In this document: positions 23,594 to 31,366 of the stretch, piece after piece | How positions within the stretch are numbered: the stretch's first letter is position 1 | How the letters are laid out: every line of letters starts with the position of its first letter | Assembly (NCBI RefSeq): GCF_900277125.1 | Contig: NZ_OPYN01000207.1 | Location: 62,001-126,000, forward strand | DNA: 64,000 nucleotides | Source of the DNA: Pseudomonas inefficax | GTDB taxonomy: Bacteria; Pseudomonadota; Gammaproteobacteria; Pseudomonadales; Pseudomonadaceae | Direction of reading: 5' to 3' | Notes under the pieces: generated by a model | What the model was told of the DNA's origin: nothing | The model's input: only the letters and a program-made list of their open reading frames with translations | Databases searched by the model: none | Translations under genes and position numbers: made by a program

Positions 23594-26500
23594 TTACACT
23601 TGGGTCGCATAGCGCGAGCGCGCCCACACTTCGGTGGTCAGGTTGCGCATCAAGTTCGACTCTTCTGCAGCGTGCTGCTGCATCAGGGACCGTGCTCGCT
23701 CGTCATACTCGTGTTCCTGGCCAGCCCTGGCCTGTTCTTCGAGTACCTCCAGGCGATCATGGTACGGCGCGCCCAGCACCTCGAAACGCTCCGGGAAAGT
23801 TTCGCGCAGGTAGCTCTGCCAGAAGGGGCGTTCGACAAGTGCGTCCAACATGGCAACCGGGGTACTGGAACGCAGTACCTCAAGTTCCGCATGGCTCAGG
23901 TCGGCCATGGTCACATTGGCGAATGAGGCAAAATGCATTTCATCGGGCGGTACCGGCAAGTCGAGTGCTCCCGCTAGCCGCGAGCGGTAGTACAACCGCA
24001 CCTCGATTTCATCGACCCTGCGCAAGCCCTCCTGGCGCAACCGCTGTACATGCCTGTTGGCGATCTCGTCCAGCAAGTCCAGGCGGTGCAACTGCCGCCC
24101 CAGGCGCAACAACCGATTCGCCCTCAGCTCAGTGGGTATCCCCTCGATACCCCGGTAGGCCAGGATGCCCACTTCCAGCTGGTTGAGCATCAGCAACAGG
24201 CGGTCCTCGCAACTGCGCGGCGCATCGGCTTCGCGAAACAGCAACTCGCGTAGTGCTTCGTTGTTTTCACAGGCATCAAGGATGCGCCATATGCGGCGGC
24301 GGAAATAGCGCGGGTGGGATTCGAAATCCTCACTTTCGGCAAAGTCGGCCAGGAACCTGAACAACCCATCCGAACCAGGCTCTTCAGTCAGGCGATCCCA
24401 GGTAGCTTCCCGCTGCCTCATGAGCAGATCGCTCCTGGACATGACCCAGTTAGCCCGGGTCTGCTCATCGACCACCTCATGGGTATAACCTGCACTGCCT
24501 CTGGCAGCCGCGTCGTTGACACCACGTGCTTCGTCCAGATATTGCACACTGCTTTCCGTCAACGGGTTGTCATGAAGGTTCAGGCGCTGAAGACGCAAGC
24601 GCAGGCCGCGCATTTCCCGTTGCAGCTCGCTGATCCTGTTGTCACGCAAATCGATATGGGCGCGCAACGTCACGTTTTCATGGACTTGGCGGATATCCAC
24701 CTGCCCGGTAGAGCGTAACCGCACATCGCGAACATGCGGCAATGCGGAGAGGTCCGGCATGCCATTGAGCGGGTTGTAGCTCAATATCAACGTATCAAGG
24801 CGGCGTAACTGGGCCAGGCGCTGGCTGCCCGTCTCGTCCATGACGATACGGTTGTTGCCCAGGTCCACCCTTCTGAGCTGGGTCAGGCGCTCGATTCCGT
24901 CCGGCACCTGGACAAGCTGATTACCGCTCAGGTCGAGGTCGACAAGGTTCGGGAACAGGCTGAGGAACTGGGCGTCGATGGCCGGCAGCTGCATATTGCG
25001 CAAAGCCAGCCGGCGTACATGCACAAAATCGACACCTGCCGGCAAGGCCGGCAACGCCCCTACCTGCTCGCCTTCGATGGTCAGTTCGTACTGATCGTTG
25101 CTATCGACCAACTTGCGTCGCCAACTGCGTCGCAGTGTGTCCGCAACACGGCGACGACGGATGGCATCAATCGGTGTCTGCCAGCCGGCCTGCCATTGTC
25201 GCAATGCCTCACGCAGCTCGGTGAGTTGGCGTTGCAGCATCTGATAATGGTCCCACAGGTTCCCCCCGCGCTGGCGTACAGCCTCGATGTAGGCGTCCAG
25301 CTGCATTTCACTGAGCGTCGGGAAAATCTGATGAATACCGCGGCGGATGGCCTGCTGGCTACTTTCCCCGCCACCACTGAGAGGGTAGGCCAGCCGCCCG
25401 TCGGCGAAACGCCGGGGAGGCCTGACACCAGCACCAACCGGGCTCAAACCGATCAGCCTGGCAGCCTGTTCACGATCACCAGCGGCCGCTTCCAGCAACC
25501 AGGTACGCAACTGCTTCACCTGCAAGTTCGGGTGACCCAACACGGTTTTCTGGCTCTCGTCCAGGCATTGCAATACCGCCTGGAGCAAAGGCCTGTTCCC
25601 AACGGCCAATTCCTCGCTACCCTCCCCGGACAGGGCATAGCCTTGCTCATGCCTGATGATTGTGCGCGTCGGCTCTGCAGCCTCCCCTTGGCTAGCAAAC
25701 AACAAGCGCCCGTCGCGGCTACCTTCGCGCAGTTCGACACGTGATGCCAGTGGCCAAGGCGCCTTGCGCTCGATCAGCCCGAGCACCAGTTTCTCAGTGT
25801 CGGCATTGGCCATCGCTTGCAGGCGGATACCCAGGCAGGCCTTATCGACCCTGCTGTCACGGATATACCAGCGCGCGCGTTCCGCCATGCTCAGCGGCAC
25901 ACGGTTACTGGCGCGAAGAGTTTCCAGAAGGGAAACACTGCTGTGATCCAGAATTTCCTGAGCCCCTCTGGGCGACAGGCCCTTGAATGCCTCCATCAAT
26001 TGCTTCCCGTCATCCGAAGGCGTTTCACTCAGCGTTTGCAGTTCGTCCTCGAACGCAGTGCCCGTGAGGGCTGGATACCGCCGGCCCAGCTCGATGCGCT
26101 CATGGATGTCCAGCAACCGCGCCGGAGGGGCTGCATCCTCCAGGCTCAAGCGCCGTAACTGGGCAAGTTGAATGCCGGTAACTTCGAGCATGATGCTGGC
26201 GTCATCCGACAAGGTGTCGGCAAAGTGCTCGCCTTGCAGTTGATCGAGCAACGGCAACACCTGCTCTTCAACAGGTGCATAACGAGGCGCTCGAACCAGC
26301 TTCACACTGCCCTCAGGCGTTACCTTTGGCGCCAATCCATCGACAAAAGGCAGCCGCTTCGCTACGTGGCCTGCCCCTGCGGTCACACCTGCCAGTACCA
26401 GCCCCTGCGCAACGGCAAACAGATGGTCCAGCGCCCCTTGACGATCACCCAACTGCCAGTCCTGATATCCCTCATACACCTCATCAAACAGTTGCACCGC

Positions 26501-27742
26501 GCCAACGACCAACATCAGCTCGCCCAGGCCGGGCACGAAGAAAGCTGCCATGCCCAGCAGATCCAGACCCGCGCTGGCCATTTCCTGCAAACGCTTGTGC
26601 CTGGTCATTCGATCCTCAACCCCCGTCGGGACCGCGAGGTAGCAAGCGTCATCGAATATTTTTGCAATCAGCAATGCTCGTACATGAGCGAACATATCGC
26701 CGTCGACAGGCCGGTTTCGTCCGTCCAGTTCCATCGCCTTGCCGGGCTCCGATGCGGCCAGCAAGCGCATCAGGCTCTTGTCGAACTGGCTTCTGTCCTG
26801 CGCCTTGATGAAACGGCCGAAGAACCGACGGAAAGGCTGCTGCTGCAGGCGAATGGAAAGAGCGCTGTACACTTCATCCCATGAGTCGTAATAACGCAGG
26901 CTTTTCTCTGGGTCATCAGGAATCCAGACAATGACTTCGTCAATGTCTGCATCCGGCGCAGGCCGCCATTCGAAGGCGACAACCCCGACCATACATTTGC
27001 CCAGCAGATACAGTTGGCTGGGTGTCAGCGTACCTCCCCGGTATGTCGGTGTGGGCGACTTGAAGACCTTTTGCAGCCGCTGCAGATCCCGCTCGTCCAG
27101 TTCACCCTTTAACCGTCCCTGATACAGCGAAACCTGCATCTGGGTACGCACGCTGCTCTCAAACAGCTGCTCTATCTGCCTTCGGGCCTGATGCTCAGGT
27201 TGATTGCGACCGGCCTTGGGGTGCAGGAGTCGCTTCAGGAGCGACTGATACTGCCCGCCAATGTCCAGCGTGCGAGTCAGCCTGGCAAAATCCTCATACG
27301 TCATGGCCAGCCTTACCCCGTTCGGGTCGACAAGATGCGCCTTGCGCATCAGCCATTGCAGGGTTTCATGCTCTTCGAAATTATGCAGCGCGGCCGCAAG
27401 AAGGCTCTGACGCGTTGAATACGTGATCCTTGGCTGATAAAGCTTTTCCGCAGCCGAAGGGAGAGGAAATTCTTCGGAAACGACCACCCACGCATGTCGT
27501 GTGTCGATATCACCAAGCCCCTGCTCCAGCAAAGCCTGCTCCAGCAGCGGGGCGGCGAAGTCTTCAATGGCAGGAATGCTGCCAAGCAAGTGCTTCAAGT
27601 CATTTGCAATTTGTTGCTGCGCCCGTAGCGCCTGGTGATAAGCGCTGATGTGATGCTTTTCGGCAGTTGTCAGCCAAGCAGGTAGTTGCCGCGCGATCAG
27701 ATGATCGATAGAGGTCGTGGGGATGCTTTGCGCAGTTGCCAT
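23594..27742 (-). CDS. Giant LRR protein with NEL-type E3 ubiquitin ligase domain
   Basis: 1382 residues from MATAQSIPTTS (GGAGA ~8 nt upstream). Residues 1-~900 form the large N-terminal region common in Pseudomonas NEL proteins, with hydrophobic helices near 385-470 (LLGMAAFFVPGLGELMLVVGAV). LRRs lie around 910-1060 (LVDLDLSGNQLVQVPDGIERL, LRRVDLGNNRIV). The C-terminal NEL domain has the CxD catalytic motif SCEDRLLLMLNQLEVG with Cys1178. IpaH/SspH proteins of this class are host-injected ubiquitin ligases. No signal peptide and no type III genes are seen here. The role in this bacterium is unknown; an effector or inter-kingdom toxin is inferred. Confidence 0.85.
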   Translation of the reverse strand: MATAQSIPTTSIDHLIARQLPAWLTTAEKHHISAYHQALRAQQQIANDLKHLLGSIPAIEDFAAPLLEQALLEQGLGDIDTRHAWVVVSEEFPLPSAAEKLYQPRITYSTRQSLLAAALHNFEEHETLQWLMRKAHLVDPNGVRLAMTYEDFARLTRTLDIGGQYQSLLKRLLHPKAGRNQPEHQARRQIEQLFESSVRTQMQVSLYQGRLKGELDERDLQRLQKVFKSPTPTYRGGTLTPSQLYLLGKCMVGVVAFEWRPAPDADIDEVIVWIPDDPEKSLRYYDSWDEVYSALSIRLQQQPFRRFFGRFIKAQDRSQFDKSLMRLLAASEPGKAMELDGRNRPVDGDMFAHVRALLIAKIFDDACYLAVPTGVEDRMTRHKRLQEMASAGLDLLGMAAFFVPGLGELMLVVGAVQLFDEVYEGYQDWQLGDRQGALDHLFAVAQGLVLAGVTAGAGHVAKRLPFVDGLAPKVTPEGSVKLVRAPRYAPVEEQVLPLLDQLQGEHFADTLSDDASIMLEVTGIQLAQLRRLSLEDAAPPARLLDIHERIELGRRYPALTGTAFEDELQTLSETPSDDGKQLMEAFKGLSPRGAQEILDHSSVSLLETLRASNRVPLSMAERARWYIRDSRVDKACLGIRLQAMANADTEKLVLGLIERKAPWPLASRVELREGSRDGRLLFASQGEAAEPTRTIIRHEQGYALSGEGSEELAVGNRPLLQAVLQCLDESQKTVLGHPNLQVKQLRTWLLEAAAGDREQAARLIGLSPVGAGVRPPRRFADGRLAYPLSGGGESSQQAIRRGIHQIFPTLSEMQLDAYIEAVRQRGGNLWDHYQMLQRQLTELREALRQWQAGWQTPIDAIRRRRVADTLRRSWRRKLVDSNDQYELTIEGEQVGALPALPAGVDFVHVRRLALRNMQLPAIDAQFLSLFPNLVDLDLSGNQLVQVPDGIERLTQLRRVDLGNNRIVMDETGSQRLAQLRRLDTLILSYNPLNGMPDLSALPHVRDVRLRSTGQVDIRQVHENVTLRAHIDLRDNRISELQREMRGLRLRLQRLNLHDNPLTESSVQYLDEARGVNDAAARGSAGYTHEVVDEQTRANWVMSRSDLLMRQREATWDRLTEEPGSDGLFRFLADFAESEDFESHPRYFRRRIWRILDACENNEALRELLFREADAPRSCEDRLLLMLNQLEVGILAYRGIEGIPTELRANRLLRLGRQLHRLDLLDEIANRHVQRLRQEGLRRVDEIEVRLYYRSRLAGALDLPVPPDEMHFASFANVTMADLSHAELEVLRSSTPVAMLDALVERPFWQSYLRETFPERFEVLGAPYHDRLEVLEEQARAGQEHEYDERARSLMQQHAAEESNLMRNLTTEVWARSRYATQV

Positions 27743-27843
27743 GTTGGTGTTCTCCGTACCTGAAAGGTTCAGGACACCACGCTGCTGGTGCGTACTGGCG
27801 GTATATAAAGCCCCTCGGCCTGCCAAGTACCCGGACACCTTCG

Positions 27844-27857
27844 TTCGGATTCCCGAA
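27844..27857 (+). promoter_or_regulatory. AauR-type upstream site 1
   Basis: TTCGGATTCCCGAA is a perfect match to the inverted repeat TTCGG-N4-CCGAA that I recall for AauR, about 108 nt upstream of the sigma54 -24 element. Confidence 0.75.
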
Positions 27858-27874
27858 CAGCAACTAGCAACTCA

Positions 27875-27888
27875 TTCGGAAACCCGTT
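27875..27888 (+). promoter_or_regulatory. AauR-type upstream site 2, imperfect
   Basis: TTCGGAAACCCGTT: first half-site perfect, second has CCGTT for CCGAA. Centre 31 bp (three helical turns) from site 1. Confidence 0.65.
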
Positions 27889-27964
27889 CGAAAAAAGCGG
27901 TAAAACCTGAGTAAAAAAAGATTAATCCCATGGATTTTCGCGGCGTTATGATCATCAGCAGAGC

Positions 27965-27981
27965 TTGGCACGACTCATGCT
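27965..27981 (+). promoter_or_regulatory. sigma54 promoter of aatJ
   Basis: TTGGCAC-N5-ATGCT with GG and GC at the -24/-12 positions, about 100 nt before the aatJ ATG and downstream of the two AauR-type sites. Confidence 0.75.
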
Positions 27982-28083
27982 CTACACTTGGTAGCCGAAT
28001 GCACTCGCTTCTAGCGGTATTCGTTGAACGAAAGAGTCCGCCAACGGCTCCATAAAAAAAACAAACACGTCGAGGAAAATTTG

Positions 28084-29001
28084 ATGCGCATCGTTCGTCA
28101 ATTGCTGGGCGCCGCCATCGCGGCCGCTGTGATCGCTTCGCCGGCCATGGCCGAAGAACTGACCGGCACCCTGAAGAAGATCAAGGATTCGGGCACCATC
28201 ACCCTGGGCCACCGCGACTCCTCCATCCCGTTTTCCTACCTGGCCGGCAAGCCCGAGCCCGTGGGTTACTCGCATGACATCCAGCTGGCTGTCGTCGAGG
28301 CCCTGAAGAAGCAGCTGGGCACGGACATCAAGGTCCGCTACAACCTCGTCACCTCGCAGACCCGCATCCCGCTGGTGCAGAACGGCACCGTGGACCTGGA
28401 GTGCGGCTCCACCACCAACAACGTCGAGCGCCAGCAGCAAGTCGGCTTCTCGGTCGGTATCTTCGAAGTCGGTACCCGCCTGCTGACCAAGGTCAAGGAC
28501 GGTCAGCCAGCATACAAGGACTTCCCGGACCTGGCCGGCAAGAACGTGGTGACCACCGCCGGTACCACCTCCGAGCGCATCCTCAAGGCGATGAACGCCG
28601 ACAAGCAGATGAAGATGAACGTGATTTCCGCCAAGGACCACGGTGAAGCCTTCAACATGCTCGAAAGCGGCCGAGCCGTGGCCTTCATGATGGACGACGC
28701 CCTGCTCGCCGGTGAAATGGCCAAGGCTCGCAAGCCGGCAGACTGGGTCATCACCGGTACACCACAGTCGTACGAAATCTACGGCTGCATGGTGCGCAAG
28801 GATGACGCAGCCTTCAAGAAAGCGGTCGATGACGCCATCGTCGGCTACTTCAAGTCGGGCGAAGTCAACAAGAGCTACGACAAGTGGTTCCAACAGCCAA
28901 TCCCACCAAAGGGCCTGAACCTGCAGTTCCCGATGAGCGACGAGCTGAAGAAACTGATCGCCGAGCCGACCGACAAGGCTGCGGACGAGAAGAAGTCCTG
29001 A
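28084..29001 (+). CDS. aatJ: Acidic amino acid ABC transporter, periplasmic binding protein
   Basis: 305 residues from MRIVRQLLGAAIAAAVIASPAMA (GAGG upstream). A signal peptide is likely cut after AMA. SBP family 3, GltI-like: GTITLGHRDSSIPFSYL at the start of the mature protein, DLECGSTTNNVERQQQVGFS and GTTSERILKAMN motifs. It captures glutamate, aspartate and related amides in the periplasm. First gene of aatJQMP under a sigma54 promoter. A structured 142-nt spacer separates it from aatQ. Confidence 0.95.
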   Translation: MRIVRQLLGAAIAAAVIASPAMAEELTGTLKKIKDSGTITLGHRDSSIPFSYLAGKPEPVGYSHDIQLAVVEALKKQLGTDIKVRYNLVTSQTRIPLVQNGTVDLECGSTTNNVERQQQVGFSVGIFEVGTRLLTKVKDGQPAYKDFPDLAGKNVVTTAGTTSERILKAMNADKQMKMNVISAKDHGEAFNMLESGRAVAFMMDDALLAGEMAKARKPADWVITGTPQSYEIYGCMVRKDDAAFKKAVDDAIVGYFKSGEVNKSYDKWFQQPIPPKGLNLQFPMSDELKKLIAEPTDKAADEKKS

Positions 29002-29011
29002 CTCTCAGATA

Positions 29012-29053
29012 GTGGCCTGGTGCTCAACAGCACCAATCAATACTGCAGGCCAC
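29012..29053 (+). promoter_or_regulatory. Nested hairpin after aatJ
   Basis: Outer 8-bp stem GTGGCCTG/CAGGCCAC enclosing hairpin GGTGCTcaacAGCACC. It could stabilise the aatJ 3' end or attenuate transcription into aatQ; there is no U-run. Confidence 0.55.
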
Positions 29054-29072
29054 TCATTAGTGTCTAACCTTT

Positions 29073-29101
29073 CATCCGAGGGCGCCAAGCGCTCTCGGAT
29101 G
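29073..29101 (+). promoter_or_regulatory. Second hairpin between aatJ and aatQ
   Basis: CATCCGAG pairs with CTCGGATG, extended inward by GGCG/CGCT-type pairs to about 12 bp. Likely part of the same 3'-end processing or attenuation element. Confidence 0.5.
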
Positions 29102-29143
29102 CTCGAAGGTGCCCGTGAAACAATCGTCTGAGGGGAAATCCCG

Positions 29144-29890
29144 ATGAATTACAACTGGGACTGGGGCGTGTTCTTCAAGTCCACCGGCGTGGGCAGCGAA
29201 ACCTATCTGGACTGGTACGTCACCGGCCTGGGCTGGACCATCGCCATCGCCATCTCCGCCTGGATCATCGCCTTGCTGCTGGGTTCGGTCCTCGGTGTCA
29301 TGCGTACCGTGCCGAACCGTCTGGTAGCAGGTATCGCCACTGCCTACGTGGAGCTGTTCCGCAACGTACCGCTGCTGGTGCAGCTGTTCATCTGGTACTT
29401 CCTGGTGCCGGACCTGCTGCCCGAAGGCCTGCAGGAATGGTTCAAGCAGGACCTCAACCCGACCACCTCGGCATTGATCAGCGTGGTCATCTGCCTGGGC
29501 CTGTTCACCGCTGCCCGAGTGTGCGAACAGGTGCGTACCGGCATCCAGGCGCTGCCCCGCGGCCAGGAAGCCGCCGCCCGCGCCATGGGCTTCAGCCTGT
29601 CGCAGATCTACACCAACGTGCTGCTGCCGCAAGCCTACCGGATCATCATTCCGCCGCTCACCTCGGAATTCCTGAACGTGTTCAAGAACTCGTCGGTGGC
29701 GTCGCTGATCGGCCTGATGGAACTGCTGGCACAAACCAAGCAGACCGCCGAATTCTCGGCCAACCTGTTCGAGGCCTTCACCCTGGCCACGCTGATCTAC
29801 TTCACCCTGAACATGGGCCTGATGCTGCTGATGCGCATGGTCGAGAAGAAAGTCTCGGTGCCCGGCCTGATTTCCGTAGGGGGCAAATAA
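29144..29890 (+). CDS. aatQ: Acidic amino acid ABC transporter permease
   Basis: 248 residues, GltJ-like. HisMQ-type polar amino acid permease with about five to six membrane helices and the EAA loop GQEAAARAMGFSLSQIYTNVLLPQAYRIIIPP that contacts the ATPase. FRNVPLLVQLFIWYF is the family N-terminal motif. It pairs with AatM to form the inner-membrane channel. It abuts aatM directly (stop 29890, start 29891). Confidence 0.95.
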   Translation: MNYNWDWGVFFKSTGVGSETYLDWYVTGLGWTIAIAISAWIIALLLGSVLGVMRTVPNRLVAGIATAYVELFRNVPLLVQLFIWYFLVPDLLPEGLQEWFKQDLNPTTSALISVVICLGLFTAARVCEQVRTGIQALPRGQEAAARAMGFSLSQIYTNVLLPQAYRIIIPPLTSEFLNVFKNSSVASLIGLMELLAQTKQTAEFSANLFEAFTLATLIYFTLNMGLMLLMRMVEKKVSVPGLISVGGK

Positions 29891-30562
29891 ATGGACATGG
29901 ATTTCAGCGAAATCATCCCGGCCCTGCCCGCCCTGTGGGAAGGCATGGCCATGACCCTGCAACTGATGGTCATGGGCGTGGTCGGCGGCATTGTACTGGG
30001 GACCATCCTGGCCCTGATGCGCCTGTCGTCGAGCAAGCTGCTGTCGAATGTGGCCGGTGCCTACGTCAACTACTTCCGCTCGATCCCGCTGCTGTTGGTG
30101 ATCACCTGGTTCTACCTGGCGGTACCGTTCGTGCTGCGCTGGATCACCGGCGAGGACACCCCGGTGGGTGCCTTCACCTCCTGCGTGGTCGCATTCATGA
30201 TGTTCGAGGCCGCGTACTTCTGCGAAATCGTCCGCGCCGGCGTGCAGTCGATCTCCAAGGGCCAGATGGGCGCCGCCCAGGCCCTGGGCATGACCTACGG
30301 CCAGACCATGCGCCTGATCATCCTGCCCCAGGCCTTCCGCAAGATGACCCCGCTGCTGTTGCAGCAGAGCATCATTCTGTTCCAGGACACCTCGCTGGTA
30401 TACACCGTGGGCCTGGTGGACTTTCTCAACTCGGCACGCTCCAACGGCGACATCATCGGGCGCTCCCATGAGTTCCTGATCTTCGCCGGTGTCGTGTACT
30501 TCCTCATCAGCTTCTCCGCTTCGTGGCTGGTCAAGCGCCTGCAAAAAAGGATCACCGTATGA
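29891..30562 (+). CDS. aatM: Acidic amino acid ABC transporter permease
   Basis: 223 residues, GltK-like. Membrane helices and the EAA loop GQMGAAQALGMTYGQTMRLIILPQAFRKMTP; FRSIPLLLVITWFYL matches its partner AatQ. Forms the second half of the transport channel. Its stop overlaps the aatP start (ATGA). Confidence 0.95.
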   Translation: MDMDFSEIIPALPALWEGMAMTLQLMVMGVVGGIVLGTILALMRLSSSKLLSNVAGAYVNYFRSIPLLLVITWFYLAVPFVLRWITGEDTPVGAFTSCVVAFMMFEAAYFCEIVRAGVQSISKGQMGAAQALGMTYGQTMRLIILPQAFRKMTPLLLQQSIILFQDTSLVYTVGLVDFLNSARSNGDIIGRSHEFLIFAGVVYFLISFSASWLVKRLQKRITV

Positions 30563-31293
30563 TTTCCATCAAGAACGTCAACAAGTGGTACGGGGACTTC
30601 CAGGTACTGACCGACTGCAGCACCGAGGTCAAGAAGGGTGAAGTGGTGGTGGTGTGCGGCCCGTCGGGCTCGGGCAAATCCACCCTGATCAAGTGCGTCA
30701 ACGCCCTGGAGCCGTTCCAGAAAGGTGACATCGTGGTCGACGGCACCTCGATCGCCGACCCCAAGACCAACCTGCCCAAGCTGCGTTCGCGCGTTGGCAT
30801 GGTGTTCCAGCACTTCGAGCTATTCCCGCACCTGTCCATCACCGAGAACCTGACCATTGCCCAGCGCAAGGTACTTGGCCGCAGCGAAGCGGAAGCGACC
30901 AAGAAAGGCCTGGCCCTGCTCGACCGCGTCGGCCTCGGTGCCCACGCCAAGAAGCACCCTGGCCAGCTGTCCGGCGGCCAGCAGCAGCGCGTGGCCATTG
31001 CCCGCGCCCTGTCGATGGACCCGATCGTCATGCTGTTCGACGAACCGACCTCGGCGCTGGACCCGGAAATGGTCAACGAAGTACTGGACGTGATGGTCGA
31101 ACTGGCCCACGAAGGCATGACCATGATGTGCGTGACCCACGAAATGGGCTTCGCCCGCAAGGTGGCCAACCGCGTGATCTTCATGGACAAGGGCAACATC
31201 ATCGAGGATTGCCAGAAGGAAGACTTCTTCGGCAACCCGAGCGCCCGCCACGAGCGTACCCAGCACTTCCTCAGCAAGATCCTGCAACACTGA
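30559..31293 (+). CDS. aatP: Acidic amino acid ABC transporter ATPase
   Basis: 244 residues from MISIKNVNKWYGDFQVL. Walker A GPSGSGKST, Q-loop MVFQHFELFPH, signature LSGGQQQR, Walker B VMLFDEPTSALDPE, H-loop VTHEMGFA, all typical of GltL-type ATPases. It drives uptake through AatQ-AatM. Coupled to aatM by a 4-nt overlap. Confidence 0.96.
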   Translation: MISIKNVNKWYGDFQVLTDCSTEVKKGEVVVVCGPSGSGKSTLIKCVNALEPFQKGDIVVDGTSIADPKTNLPKLRSRVGMVFQHFELFPHLSITENLTIAQRKVLGRSEAEATKKGLALLDRVGLGAHAKKHPGQLSGGQQQRVAIARALSMDPIVMLFDEPTSALDPEMVNEVLDVMVELAHEGMTMMCVTHEMGFARKVANRVIFMDKGNIIEDCQKEDFFGNPSARHERTQHFLSKILQH

Positions 31294-31314
31294 TTTTGCT
31301 TCACTGAAGCGGTC

Positions 31315-31345
31315 GGCGCCGCTGCCCTTTCGGGCAGCAGGCGCT
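31315..31345 (+). terminator. Strong hairpin between aatP and aauS
   Basis: GCTGCCC/GGGCAGC stem with TTTC loop (31321-31338), extendable outward with GCGCC/GGCGC. No U-run follows, so it may reduce rather than stop read-through into aauS. Confidence 0.45.
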
Positions 31346-31366
31346 GGTCGTGACAAGGCCACTGTG

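Larger units (their letters stand above)
27743..28083. other. Divergent control region between LRR-NEL gene and aatJ
   Basis: 341 nt with no gene. It holds two AauR-type sites, one sigma54 promoter reading towards aatJ, and an unidentified promoter for the LRR-NEL gene on the other side. Confidence 0.7.
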
